Assembly (NCBI RefSeq): GCF_029207565.1
Contig: NZ_JANCMW010000009.1
Coordinates: 1 to 64,000 of the forward strand
Direction of reading: 5' to 3'
From: Marinobacter iranensis
GTDB lineage: Bacteria > Pseudomonadota > Gammaproteobacteria > Pseudomonadales > Oleiphilaceae
Length of the DNA: 64,000 nucleotides
Both the position numbers and the translations under genes were made by a program. Below the pieces are notes generated by a model. The model saw nothing but the letters and a program-made list of their open reading frames with translations. It was not told the DNA's origin and ran no database searches. Position 1 is the first letter of the stretch. Each line of letters starts with the position of its first letter. Below are positions 45,384 to 58,048 of the stretch, piece after piece.

Positions 45384-47450
45384 GTGCCAGACTCGTATTC
45401 GCACGAATACAATGAACAACACTATCGTTCGCTGTTTACCTACAACCCTGATGCGGTTTTTACCCTGAATCCCGCAGGGGAGTTCGTGCAAATCAATCAG
45501 GCGGGTTGTGACCTCGTTGGCGCCCCGGAAGAGGACATCATCGGCCAGCATTACGAAATGCTCGTCGTGGCAGACGACAGGGAACGTACACGTCGTCATT
45601 TCGAGGCAGCCCTGGCCGGAAACCATCAGCGCTATGAAATCCGGATTGAAAATACGCGGGGTAACATCCTGCAGATGGACATTCTCAACATTCCCATCAT
45701 CGTGAATGGTCAGATTACCGGTGTACACGGGCAGGCCAGGGACCGAACCCGTGAACGCCAGACAGAGGCCCGCCTGCGCATACTGGAAAGGAGCGTGGAA
45801 GCGTCTTCAAGCGGGGTAACCATTGCCGATGCCGAGGTACCCGGGTTCCCGCTTATTTATGTGAACCCGGCCTTCGAACGGATGACGGGCTACCGTGCCG
45901 ACGACATGATTGGCGCGAATTGCCGTATTCTCCAGGGCCCTGGCACCAGTAAATCCGCCATCGCCAGCATTCGCTCAGGACTTGCGGCTATGCGCGAGGT
46001 CCATACTTCGCTGTTAAACTACCGCAAAGACGGCAGCTCCTTCTGGAACGACCTTTACATTGCGCCGGTTCGAAACGCCAACGACGAGGTGACGCACTTC
46101 ATCGGCATCCAGACCGACATCAGCAATCGTGTCCAACAGGAGGAGGTTCTGACCTTCCAGGCCAGTCACGATTCGCTGACAGGGCTTCCCAACCGCATTT
46201 ACCTGGAATCCCATCTACACGGAATCTGTCGCCAGGCCCAGGCCCGGCAACTGGCTATTTATGCCCTGTTCATCGACCTGGATGGTTTTAAACCCATCAA
46301 TGACAGCCTTGGTCACGCCTTTGGCGATGAAATACTGGCTCAGACAGCGCGGCGACTCGAAACGGCTCTCCCGGAGGATGCAACCCTGGTAAGGTTTGGC
46401 GGCGATGAATTTGTGGTTCTTGTGCCCAGCGCAATGGAACCTCAGGCCATTAACCACATTGCTGACCTGATCCTTGACCAATTCTCCCAGCCTTTCCTGA
46501 ACGAGGATGTGGAAATCACCCTGTCTGCAGCCGTTGGCATTGCTGCCGGCACAGACGCGCCAGATAACTCCATGCTCCTGATCCAACACGCCGACATGGC
46601 GATGTATGAGGCCAAGAAGCTCGGCGGTAACAACTGGCAATGGTTCAACCAGACCCTGGACCGTCGCGTTCAGCACGAGGTAGCGTTGCGCCAGCAGCTT
46701 CAGCAGGCGCTGGCGATGAACCAGTTCGAACTCTTCTATCAACCCATGTTCAATAACGACCTTGCCATTGTCGGCGTCGAAGCGCTGATTCGCTGGAACC
46801 ACCCCGATCGAGGCTATATCTCGCCGGCGGAGTACATCCCGCTGTCCGAACGCACGGGCCAGATCCTGCCAATCAGCGAGTGGGTAATGCAGGAGGCCTT
46901 TACCAGGGCAGCGGAACTGGCAGACCTCGGCGTGAGTAGCATCTCGATCAACCTCTCACCATTGCAGTTTCATCGCCACAACCTGGTTGAGCGGCTGGCT
47001 GACTTGAGTCGCGAACACCAGCTTGCCCCTGGCCAGCTCTGTGTGGAAATTACCGAGAACGTGTTTCTCAGCGACCCGAAAGACGTCATCAGACAACTGC
47101 GGGAAATCCGGAACATGGGTATCGAAGTGGCCATTGACGACTTCGGCACCGGCTTCTCAAGCCTCAGCTATATGCGTGATATGCCGGTCGACAAGATCAA
47201 GATCGATCGTACCTTTGTTAACGGCATCACCTCCAATGAGCGTGATGCCGCAATCACCCGGGGAACCCTCTCCATGGCCAGGGAACTGGGTATGAGTGTG
47301 GTGGCGGAAGGCGTGGAAACCGAAGAACAGTTCAGGCTACTGCAACAATTTGGTTGCACAAGTTACCAGGGCTTCTGGTACTCGCGGGCACTGTCTCTGG
47401 CCGACCTTCGAACCTTTACCGGTGCTCTGGAAGCGGGGTCGATGGCTTAA
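45384..47450 (+). CDS. PAS-LOV-GGDEF-EAL protein, putative blue-light-regulated c-di-GMP enzyme
   Basis: This 688-residue soluble protein starts at GTG 45384 after AGAGG. A first PAS domain (about 12-125) is followed by a LOV domain (about 135-250). The LOV domain has the photoactive motif GANCRILQ with Cys180, flavin-contact residues in LLNYRKDGSSFWNDLYIAPVRN, and the terminal Gln in FIGIQTDIS. The GGDEF domain (RFGGDEFVVL) has an intact signature but no RxxD site five residues upstream. The EAL domain keeps the metal and catalytic residues (VEALIRW, INLSP, EITENVF, DDFGTGFSS, KIDRTF, AEGVETEEQ), so phosphodiesterase activity is expected. Cys180 should form a flavin adduct in blue light. Homologous LOV-GGDEF-EAL proteins occur in cyanobacteria and proteobacteria. 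Confidence 0.94.
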   Translation: MPDSYSHEYNEQHYRSLFTYNPDAVFTLNPAGEFVQINQAGCDLVGAPEEDIIGQHYEMLVVADDRERTRRHFEAALAGNHQRYEIRIENTRGNILQMDILNIPIIVNGQITGVHGQARDRTRERQTEARLRILERSVEASSSGVTIADAEVPGFPLIYVNPAFERMTGYRADDMIGANCRILQGPGTSKSAIASIRSGLAAMREVHTSLLNYRKDGSSFWNDLYIAPVRNANDEVTHFIGIQTDISNRVQQEEVLTFQASHDSLTGLPNRIYLESHLHGICRQAQARQLAIYALFIDLDGFKPINDSLGHAFGDEILAQTARRLETALPEDATLVRFGGDEFVVLVPSAMEPQAINHIADLILDQFSQPFLNEDVEITLSAAVGIAAGTDAPDNSMLLIQHADMAMYEAKKLGGNNWQWFNQTLDRRVQHEVALRQQLQQALAMNQFELFYQPMFNNDLAIVGVEALIRWNHPDRGYISPAEYIPLSERTGQILPISEWVMQEAFTRAAELADLGVSSISINLSPLQFHRHNLVERLADLSREHQLAPGQLCVEITENVFLSDPKDVIRQLREIRNMGIEVAIDDFGTGFSSLSYMRDMPVDKIKIDRTFVNGITSNERDAAITRGTLSMARELGMSVVAEGVETEEQFRLLQQFGCTSYQGFWYSRALSLADLRTFTGALEAGSMA

Positions 47451-47460
47451 GCCGAAGCCC

Positions 47461-47528
47461 AAAAAAACCGGAGAACCCTCTCGGGCTGTCCGGTTCTTTC
47501 TCAGACAGCCGGGCCAAACGCCCGGCTG
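47461..47528. terminator. Convergent terminator region with two hairpins
   Basis: AACCGGA (47466-47472) pairs with TCCGGTT (47489-47495), followed by CTTTCT and preceded by seven As, so it can work in both directions. A second perfect 9-bp stem (CAGCCGGGC 47506-47514, GCCCGGCTG 47520-47528) follows. It separates the LOV-GGDEF-EAL gene from icd, which end towards each other. Confidence 0.75.
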
Positions 47529-47541
47529 AACTGATTCCAGG

Positions 47542-49785
<2,244 letters not shown>

Positions 49786-50188
49786 TTTCGTCCTCAGGCT
49801 AATGGATGAGTTCAGGACGGTCATGGCAGGGTCAGGTGTCTTGTGAACGCCCGACCTGAGCAATGACTGATTCGGGAACTTTTGATAGACCTACTAAGAT
49901 AGCATTTTTTTGACAATTCTGGTTACGATCTTAGTATAAGAACCGACTAAAAGTTCGCTAAAAGCCGTTACAGGACGATGAAAAGGCGGAAATTTACGAA
50001 ACTTTCGAACATTTGGCATTCGGGCGATTGGGAGTGTCGCGTTGGAGGTGGGGGGCAACTTCCGTGCGTGGCCCCCGTCGCATTTCGCTCCGCTCTATAC
50101 GACCTACGAAACGCCAACATGCTTTACACATACCCGCGTAGGTCGGATTAGGCGAAGCCGTAATCCGACAACCAGTCCAACGGCGAAT
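49786..50188. other. 403-bp intergenic region with a REP-like palindrome
   Basis: This region lies between aacS (3' side) and icd (5' side). The part near icd (49880-49960) is AT-rich and should hold its promoter. At 50142-50169 there is an imperfect palindrome (GTCGGATTA-GGC-GAA-GCC-G-TAATCCGAC). It is preceded by CGTAGG and resembles repetitive extragenic palindromes common between genes of gammaproteobacteria. A partial GGGGGCAAC/GGCCCCC repeat lies near 50051. No gene is supported. Confidence 0.55.
50142..50169. repeat. REP-like extragenic palindrome
   Basis: Arms GTCGGATTA and TAATCCGAC enclose a GGC-GAA-GCC inner stem with one bulged G. Only one copy occurs in this window. It may also serve as a transcript end for the aacS operon. 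Confidence 0.55.
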
Positions 50189-52180
<1,992 letters not shown>

Positions 52181-52196
52181 CCGTCTCTCCTGTTGC

Positions 52197-52976
52197 TTAC
52201 TGCATGTGCCAGCCGTGGCTGACTACAATGGATTGGCCGGTCAGTGCCGCCGAGGGGAAGGCTGCCAGGTGAACCGCCAGTTCGGCAACGTCTTCCAGGG
52301 TAGTGAATTTGCCATCGACGGTGTTCTTCAGCATCACCTTGCTGATTACCTCCTCCTCGGAAATACCCAGTTCCTTAGACTGTTCGGGAATCTGCTTGTC
52401 CACCAATGGCGTACGCACAAATCCAGGGCAGATGATGTTGCTGCGAACACCGTGCTCCGCCCCTTCTTTCGCCACGGCCCGACACAGACCCAGCATGCCA
52501 TGCTTGGCTGCGACATAGGGCGCCTTCAACGGAGATGCCTCCAGGGAGTGGACCGACCCCATGTAAAGCATGGTGCCACCGCCCCCGGCGTACATCTGCT
52601 TCAGCGCGGCACGGGTGACCAGAAACGCGCCATCCAGATGGACACTCATCACCTTGCTCCAATCGGCAAAAGCCAGTTTGTGCACCGGGTCGATATGCTG
52701 GATACCGGCGTTGGCCAGGGCGATATCAAGGCCTCCCCACTTTTCCACGATGGCGGCAACCCCCCGGTCAACGGCGTTCTCGTCAGTAACGTCCATGGCA
52801 AGGGCCATGGCGGTGCCGCCCGCCTGTTCGATAGCATCGACAGCCTCCTGGGCACTCTCCAGAGTGAGGTCTGCCACGGCAACCCGGGCGCCCTCACGGC
52901 CGTACTGTTCGGCAACGGCCCGGCCGATTCCGCGCCCTGCCCCGGTGATCAGGGCTATCCGGTTTTCTAGACGCAT
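52197..52976 (-). CDS. bdhA: D-3-hydroxybutyrate dehydrogenase
   Basis: This 259-residue short-chain dehydrogenase oxidises D-3-hydroxybutyrate to acetoacetate with NAD+. The cofactor motif TGAGRGIG is at residues 11-18, NAG is in LANAG, the catalytic Ser is in [10 protein letters not shown], and the YxxxK motif is [13 protein letters not shown]. The segment [19 protein letters not shown] and the C-terminal HGWHMQ are characteristic of bacterial 3-hydroxybutyrate dehydrogenases and help distinguish this from generic SDRs. It lies 13 bp after dctM and 16 bp before the acetoacetyl-CoA synthetase gene. These neighbours supply the substrate and consume the product. Confidence 0.93.
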   Translation of the reverse strand: MRLENRIALITGAGRGIGRAVAEQYGREGARVAVADLTLESAQEAVDAIEQAGGTAMALAMDVTDENAVDRGVAAIVEKWGGLDIALANAGIQHIDPVHKLAFADWSKVMSVHLDGAFLVTRAALKQMYAGGGGTMLYMGSVHSLEASPLKAPYVAAKHGMLGLCRAVAKEGAEHGVRSNIICPGFVRTPLVDKQIPEQSKELGISEEEVISKVMLKNTVDGKFTTLEDVAELAVHLAAFPSAALTGQSIVVSHGWHMQ

Positions 52977-52989
52977 TATTGTTCTCTCC

Positions 52990-54354
52990 TTAGTCGTAAG
53001 CCGCGCTGGGCAGCCAGGTCGCGATTTCGGGCACCAGGAACACGATCGACAGTGCTACCAGCTGAATGATGATGAAGGGTATGACACCCCTGTAGATGTC
53101 GATCACCGTGATTTCCGGTGGCGCAACGCCCTTGATGTAGAACAGGGCAAAGCCCACCGGCGGCGTCAGGAACGATGTCTGCAGACACATGGCGAAGAGA
53201 ATGGTGAACCACACCAGATCGAAGCCCAGTTGCTGAACCACCGGTGCGACCAGCGGCAGAATGATGAGGGTAATCTCAACCCAGTCCAGGAAGAAGCCCA
53301 GCAGGAACACCGCGAACAGAATGGTCAGAACCACGCCATAAGGACCAAATGGCAGCCCCAGTAACGCATCTTCGATCACCCTGTCGCCACCGAGCCCACG
53401 CAGTACTACCGAGAACGCCGTAGCACCCAGGAAAATTGCAAAGATGAAGGCAGCCGTGCGGGTGGTCTGGTGCAGCGAAGTGCTGAGCACATTCAGGTTC
53501 AGACGCCTTGCCATCACCGCCAGCAAAAGAGCTCCCAGGGCACCAACGCCGGAGGCCTCGGTGGGTGTTGCTATCCCGGCAAAGATGGAACCCAGCACAC
53601 CCAGGATCAGTGCAGCTGTGGGCACTACTGCTTTGACCACTTCCCAGACAATGCTCCAGGAGACTTTCTCGGTGCCCGGCGGCACCGGCGCAATGTGCGG
53701 CTGAAACAGGGGGCGGATCATCACATAGGCGACATACATGGCGCCAAGAAGCAGCCCGGGCAGGAACGCCCCCATGAACAGATCACCCACGGATGCCTCT
53801 GGAACCGCCAGCCGGTCTGCCATCAGCACCAGCATGATGGACGGAGGAATCAGGATCCCCAGGGTGCCGGTGGCACAGGCAGTACCCACGGCAAAACCTT
53901 TGTCGTACTTGTTCTCCATCATCACCGGCAGGGAAAGCATACCCAGCAGAACCACAGACGCACCGATGATACCGGTAGTGGCTGCCAGCAACACGCCAAT
54001 GACAACCACCGTTACCGCATATCCACCGCGGACTGCACCAAACAGCTTTACCATACTGTTCATTAACCGCTCGGCAACACCGGACTGATCCAGCATGATA
54101 CCCATGAATATGAACATGGGCAGAGCTACCAGGGTCTCGCTGTTGACGATGCTCCATATCCGCTCGGGGACAAGTCCCATTGAAGACTGGTAATCGAACC
54201 AGAGGTTAGCGCCGAAGTTTTCGACTGCAACTACGCCAATCAGTGTCCAGATAACGGCGGTACCACCCAGCACCCAGGCAACAGGGAAGCCAGTCATCAG
54301 CAGCGCCCCGAAGGTCAGGAACATGCCGATTACAAACAGGGTTTCAAGCTCCAT
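52990..54354 (-). CDS. dctM: TRAP transporter large permease DctM
   Basis: This 454-residue inner-membrane protein has about 12 helices and is the transport subunit of a tripartite ATP-independent periplasmic carrier driven by the sodium or proton gradient. The DctM signatures are visible: [53 protein letters not shown], and [18 protein letters not shown]. Its start overlaps the stop of dctQ by one base, showing translational coupling. Given bdhA and the acetoacetyl-CoA synthetase gene directly downstream, the substrate is most likely 3-hydroxybutyrate, which is inference. Confidence 0.94.
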   Translation of the reverse strand: MELETLFVIGMFLTFGALLMTGFPVAWVLGGTAVIWTLIGVVAVENFGANLWFDYQSSMGLVPERIWSIVNSETLVALPMFIFMGIMLDQSGVAERLMNSMVKLFGAVRGGYAVTVVVIGVLLAATTGIIGASVVLLGMLSLPVMMENKYDKGFAVGTACATGTLGILIPPSIMLVLMADRLAVPEASVGDLFMGAFLPGLLLGAMYVAYVMIRPLFQPHIAPVPPGTEKVSWSIVWEVVKAVVPTAALILGVLGSIFAGIATPTEASGVGALGALLLAVMARRLNLNVLSTSLHQTTRTAAFIFAIFLGATAFSVVLRGLGGDRVIEDALLGLPFGPYGVVLTILFAVFLLGFFLDWVEITLIILPLVAPVVQQLGFDLVWFTILFAMCLQTSFLTPPVGFALFYIKGVAPPEITVIDIYRGVIPFIIIQLVALSIVFLVPEIATWLPSAAYD

Positions 54355-54992
54355 CAGGACGCATCCTCTTTCTTGTTATTCCCGGAATCGGTCCGGATTG
54401 GCCTGGGAAAGCCAAAGAGTAAAGCTGTTACCTTGAACAGTCGTGATATAGCTGCCAGGGCAAGCAAAGTGAACGAAATGGCTACAATGCCTTTCAGAAC
54501 CCAGCGATACGGGAGTCCTGCCGGTGCCTGGCTGGTTTCACCCTGTTGCCAGGAGCTATAGGCGTAAGGGAACATTTCCCAGATCGCCAGCCCGAGAAAC
54601 GGCAACAGCAGAAATAACAGGCCAAACAATTCAACCCAGCCCTGACCTCTCAGGGAAAGGCGTTCATGCAGTACATCTACTCTCACATGACCATCAACCA
54701 CCAGCGTATAGGCCAGTCCCAACAACCAGCCAACACCAGCCAGGTGCCACTGGACTTCTTCCAACGTCACAGAACCAGAGCCAAACGCATAGCGACCAAC
54801 CACCGCGTAGATAATCACTCCGGTTATCACAACCCAGAGCCAGGAAGCGCTCTTGCCGATTGCGGAAATCACACGGTCCATCCCCTGACTGACCCAGGTT
54901 GTAGGCAACTCGGTGTGATGATGAAGAATTTCGTCGGTGTCGGACACCGATGGCCGCCCACTCTGCGGTGAGCCTTTACCAGACACCGTCAT
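54354..54992 (-). CDS. dctQ: TRAP transporter small permease DctQ
   Basis: This 212-residue protein has four helices (SASWLWVVITGVIIYAVVG; WHLAGVGWLLGLAYTLVV; LFGLLFLLLPFLGLAIWEM; GIVAISFTLLALAAISRL). It has the DctQ signature VDGHVRVDVLHERLSLRGQ between helices 2 and 3. An N-terminal cytoplasmic extension of about 40 residues is longer than usual. GAGGA upstream of ATG 54992 supports the start. It follows dctP after a 118-bp gap that contains a very stable hairpin, and it overlaps dctM by one base. Confidence 0.92.
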   Translation of the reverse strand: MTVSGKGSPQSGRPSVSDTDEILHHHTELPTTWVSQGMDRVISAIGKSASWLWVVITGVIIYAVVGRYAFGSGSVTLEEVQWHLAGVGWLLGLAYTLVVDGHVRVDVLHERLSLRGQGWVELFGLLFLLLPFLGLAIWEMFPYAYSSWQQGETSQAPAGLPYRWVLKGIVAISFTLLALAAISRLFKVTALLFGFPRPIRTDSGNNKKEDAS

Positions 54993-55030
54993 ACAACAGT
55001 TCCTCGCTCAGAATGCCGATTGTGAAACAA

Positions 55031-55052
55031 GGATGGCCCCGAAGGGCCATCC
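55031..55052 (-). promoter_or_regulatory. Stable cUUCGg hairpin between dctP and dctQ
   Basis: On the minus strand GGATGGCCC-TTCG-GGGCCATCC forms a perfect 9-bp stem with the extra-stable UUCG tetraloop closed by C-G. No T-run follows. It probably protects the dctP message from 3' decay, so that the binding protein is made in excess over the membrane subunits. Confidence 0.7.
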
Positions 55053-55110
55053 AGACTTTGTCAGAGAGTACCAGGCCTAAGCCCGGTATCTCAGGGTCGG
55101 CCCGGGACCC

Positions 55111-56163
55111 TTACAGGTCCGACGGAACGTAGGCACGCTCGTCCCAAATCTTATAGGTTTCCATGAACTCGTTCTGGCTTTCATAGACGCGCTTGAAGTC
55201 AGCATCCTTGGAGGCTTCTTCCTTCAGCACTTCCTCGGTGACCGACTGCAACTCTTTCAGAACCTCTCGAGGGATCTGGTCGGCCTGGACGCCCTTTTCC
55301 TGGAAACCGGCCAGGACCTTGCCATTCTTGTACTCACCCTCGGCCAGGCCAAGCGTTGTTGCAGCAGTACAGGAAGCCTCAACCAGCGCTTTCTGGGCTT
55401 CGGTGGCTTTGTCCCACTCGCCCTGGTTGATCAACATGTACTGGGCAGTGAACTGCTGGTGCCAGCCAGGGAACAGGTTGTACTTGACCACCTGATCGAA
55501 ACCGAGGATCTGGTCGATGGCGGGCATGGAGAATTCGGTCGCGTCGATGGTGCCCTTTTCCAGTGCCTGGTAGAGCTCACCACCGGGCATCATGGTGACG
55601 GAGGCTCCCAGTTTTTCCAGGACCTTGCCACCCAAACCCGCGAAGCGAATCTTCAGGCCTTCATAATCTTCCAGTGTTTCGATTGGTTGCGAATACCAGC
55701 CCGCTGTCTCGGGGCCAATAATGCCGCACAGTTGGGCATGCACGTCAAAGCCCTTGTTGGCATAGACTTCCTGCAGCATTTCGTGGCCGCCACCGTAGTA
55801 GTACCAGGCAGTGTAAGCCCAAGGCTTCATGCCAAAAGGTACAGCCGCGAACAGAGGAATTGCAGGCACCTTGCCCTGATCGTAGCCGATCCAGGTGTAA
55901 CCGGCGGATACCTTGCCATCGGAAACCGACTGCAAGATATCGAACACAGGTACCAGCTTGCCGGGTTCGTAGACGCGAACCTGGATGCTGCCATCGGAAG
56001 CGGTGTTGAGATTATCGGCAACCCAGGCGGCAGGCGAGCCGAGGCCGGGCAGGTTGGTGGCGAAGGCGACCGGCATTTTCCAGCGCAGGTCATCCGCGAC
56101 AGCCGATCCCGTAGTCAGGGCGATCGCACCGGCGATACCGGTAAGGGCCTTGAAGAGTTTCAT
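55111..56163 (-). CDS. dctP: TRAP transporter solute-binding protein DctP
   Basis: This 350-residue periplasmic binding protein starts at ATG 56163 (MKLFKALTGIAGAIALTTGSAVA, signal peptide), with AGGAG ten bases upstream. The mature part shows DctP-family features: LGSPAAWVADNLNTASDGSIQVRVYEPGKLVPVFDILQSVSDG, the conserved Arg in LKIRFAGLGGKVLEKLG, and GELYQALEKGTIDATEFSMP. It captures an organic acid in the periplasm and delivers it to DctQM. It is the first gene of an operon with dctQM, bdhA and the acetoacetyl-CoA synthetase gene, and has a -24/-12 promoter and three activator sites upstream. Family members also bind mannitol-type polyols and lactate; 3-hydroxybutyrate is inferred from context. 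Confidence 0.94.
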   Translation of the reverse strand: MKLFKALTGIAGAIALTTGSAVADDLRWKMPVAFATNLPGLGSPAAWVADNLNTASDGSIQVRVYEPGKLVPVFDILQSVSDGKVSAGYTWIGYDQGKVPAIPLFAAVPFGMKPWAYTAWYYYGGGHEMLQEVYANKGFDVHAQLCGIIGPETAGWYSQPIETLEDYEGLKIRFAGLGGKVLEKLGASVTMMPGGELYQALEKGTIDATEFSMPAIDQILGFDQVVKYNLFPGWHQQFTAQYMLINQGEWDKATEAQKALVEASCTAATTLGLAEGEYKNGKVLAGFQEKGVQADQIPREVLKELQSVTEEVLKEEASKDADFKRVYESQNEFMETYKIWDERAYVPSDL

Positions 56164-56336
56164 TGGCAAGTCTCCTAGCATTGTTGTTGTATTCGGCCAA
56201 CAGGAGTGTTCCCGACAGGCCTTATCTGAGTGTAGTCAGACATCGCAGGAAACGAGACGGACAAAATTAATTTTGGGTCCAACGAAAGCGCCAGTCTTGT
56301 TTTCCGCGTTGTTCTGACGTCCTGCGAACGGGATGT

Positions 56337-56353
56337 AGCAGACACTGTGCCAA
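56337..56353 (-). promoter_or_regulatory. Sigma-54 (-24/-12) promoter of dctP
   Basis: The minus strand reads TTGGCACAGTGTCTGCT, against the consensus YTGGCACGRNNNTTGCW. GG and GC are exactly ten bases apart. The predicted start is near 56326, giving a leader of about 160 nt before dctP. Confidence 0.85.
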
Positions 56354-56416
56354 TCAGTATTTTCTTTTATTTATCAGTGGTATAAAAATCGAAAGGAAAG
56401 CCGGTCATTGCAAGCA

Positions 56417-56432
56417 GTCCGGAATTTCGGAC
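56417..56432. promoter_or_regulatory. Activator site 1 upstream of dctP
   Basis: GTCCGGAATTTCGGAC is a 16-bp palindrome (14 of 16 symmetric) centred about 98 bp upstream of the predicted start. It matches the sites in front of the oligomer-hydrolase gene. Confidence 0.7.
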
Positions 56433-56470
56433 GGATCTAGCCATCAGTCGTAGAGATTTGTACGGATGAC

Positions 56471-56495
56471 AGGACACATGTCCTGGATTCAGGAC
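56471..56495. promoter_or_regulatory. Activator sites 2 and 3 upstream of dctP
   Basis: AGGACACATGTCCT (56471-56484) overlaps GTCCTGGATTCAGGAC (56480-56495). Both have the GTCC/GGAC half-sites. The last one overlaps the stop codon of the activator gene. Confidence 0.65.
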
Positions 56496-57901
56496 ATTTT
56501 TGCCAGTTTTTCATACAGTACTGAGCGTGAGATGCCCAATAGCTTGGCTGCGCGGGTGCGGTTGCCCCGACTTGCGACCAGCGCTTCCTCAATGGCCTGT
56601 GCCTCCGCGTCGGCCAGGGTTTTCGCAAGGGGACGCACCGGTTGCGGCACCAACGAAGAAGCCGGCCGGTTACCGTTGCGGGGCAACACCTTGAAAATGG
56701 CATCCGCGTCCAGCAACCCGCCATCCTCACCCATGGTCAGGGCCCGTTCCAGCACATTGCGCAGCTCGCGGATATTACCGGGCCAGTCATAGCCGCCCAG
56801 AGCTGCCACGCCGGCGTCGGTTATTTCACCCCGCATTTCCAGGCCCTCGCAGATCTCACCCAGCAGGGCTTCACACAGTACGCCCAGGTCCGCCAGGCGG
56901 TCCCGCAGGGGCGGAATGGGAATTTCCAGCACATTCAGCCGGTAGTACAGATCCGACCGGAATTCACCCTCGGCAATCATTGCCTCCAGGTTACGGCTGG
57001 TGGCGGCAATGACACGCACATCCACCGAGGCAACCTTGTTCGAACCGAGTGGTTCGATTTCACCTTCCTGTAGCGCACGCAGCAGTTTGGCCTGCAACGG
57101 CAACGGCATATCCCCGACTTCATCCAGGAACAGGGTGCCGCCATTGGCCAACTGGAATTTACCCTCGCGGGTACGGCGATCAGCCCCGGTATAGGCCCCT
57201 GGCGCCACACCGAAAAACTCGGCTTCCAGCAGGTTGTCGGGTATGGCGGCAACGTTCACGCCCACAAACGGCTTTTCCGCACGTGTGGAGACGGAGTGAA
57301 TCGCCTGCGCCAGCACTTCCTTGCCAGTGCCGGTCTCACCCAAAAGCAACACCGGCATGTCGCGGCCAGCCGCGAGCCGGGCCCGGCGCTTTACTTCCAG
57401 TGCCGCCGGGCTGGCGCCAACAAAGTCGGCAAGATTGTAGCGGGTTCCACGCGTTTTTTTAGCCAGTGCCTTGCGGGCCGCGGCCAAGTCCTGGTGCAGG
57501 CGACGATATTTGGCCACCAGCGGTGTAAGGGGTTGCAAGTCATCATAGAGAACAAACGCGACAGCCCCCATGATCCGGCCTTCCTCGTCGTAAAAAGGCA
57601 GGCGCGTCACCACCAGTTGTTGCTTGTTGTGCTCCATGATATCGAGCAGCAGGGGTTTGCCCGTCTCCACCACTTCCGGCATCCGGGTCTGGGGGATGAC
57701 CTCACGAACCGGTTTGCCAATGGCAGCCCCGGGGTCTCCCAGCCCCAACAAGTGAGAGTAGCTGCTGTTGATCCAGGTAATACGGCTTTCGTGGTCCACG
57801 GCAATGGCGCCGGCGCTGGCCTCCTCAAACATAGGAAACAGGGCCTCGATCAGGTCCCTGGTCAGGCCACTCTTGTTATTCTCGGTAAACAGCTCTGTCA
57901 T
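56489..57901 (-). CDS. Sigma-54-dependent enhancer-binding activator (PAS-AAA-Fis), HbcR-like
   Basis: This protein of about 470 residues starts at ATG 57901 (MTELFTENNKSG); the open frame extends to 58009, but that part is proline- and glycine-rich with no ribosome-binding site. It has a PAS sensor (about 20-125; VDHESRITWINSSYSHLLG), then an AAA+ domain with Walker A GETGTGKE, sigma-54 contact loop GAYTGA (a Tyr variant of GAFTGA), Walker B GGTLFLDEVGDM, and the arginine-finger region. A C-terminal Fis-type HTH follows (SRGNRTRAAKLLGISRSVLYEKL). It sits between two sigma-54 units for 3-hydroxybutyrate use. By context it corresponds to HbcR, the Pseudomonas activator of 3-hydroxybutyrate catabolism. 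The PAS ligand, presumably 3-hydroxybutyrate, is inference. Confidence 0.92.
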   Translation of the reverse strand: MTELFTENNKSGLTRDLIEALFPMFEEASAGAIAVDHESRITWINSSYSHLLGLGDPGAAIGKPVREVIPQTRMPEVVETGKPLLLDIMEHNKQQLVVTRLPFYDEEGRIMGAVAFVLYDDLQPLTPLVAKYRRLHQDLAAARKALAKKTRGTRYNLADFVGASPAALEVKRRARLAAGRDMPVLLLGETGTGKEVLAQAIHSVSTRAEKPFVGVNVAAIPDNLLEAEFFGVAPGAYTGADRRTREGKFQLANGGTLFLDEVGDMPLPLQAKLLRALQEGEIEPLGSNKVASVDVRVIAATSRNLEAMIAEGEFRSDLYYRLNVLEIPIPPLRDRLADLGVLCEALLGEICEGLEMRGEITDAGVAALGGYDWPGNIRELRNVLERALTMGEDGGLLDADAIFKVLPRNGNRPASSLVPQPVRPLAKTLADAEAQAIEEALVASRGNRTRAAKLLGISRSVLYEKLAKMS

Positions 57902-57947
57902 GTACCCTGTACCACCGGGTTGGATAATATTCATGGCTATACCCATG

Positions 57948-58037
57948 GCACCCGGCGAACCGGGTGCAGTGACGGAAGTATATGGCGCCCCCGGAACGGG
58001 GGCAAACAATGCCGGCCCGGAACACGAACAGGCCGGC
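57948..58037 (-). terminator. Three tandem hairpins between the oligomer hydrolase and the activator gene
   Basis: Perfect stems lie at 57948-57955/57960-57967 (GCACCCGG), 57987-57993/57997-58003 (GCCCCCG) and 58011-58017/58031-58037 (GCCGGCC). None is followed by a clear T-run. They probably limit read-through from the hydrolase gene into the regulator gene, or stabilise the 3' end. Confidence 0.5.
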
Positions 58038-58048
58038 CAATGCGTGCG

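Larger units (their letters stand above)
56164..56488 (-). promoter_or_regulatory. Control region of the dctPQM-bdhA operon
   Basis: This is the 325-bp region between the sigma-54 activator gene and dctP. It contains the -24/-12 promoter (56337-56353), an AT-rich stretch with an IHF-like sequence (AATCAGTATTTTC at about 56352-56364), and activator palindromes at 56417-56432 and 56471-56495. Confidence 0.75.

Noticed and set aside
55031..55052. Terminator after dctP
   Set aside because: No T-run follows on the minus strand, and dctQM-bdhA lie downstream in the same direction.
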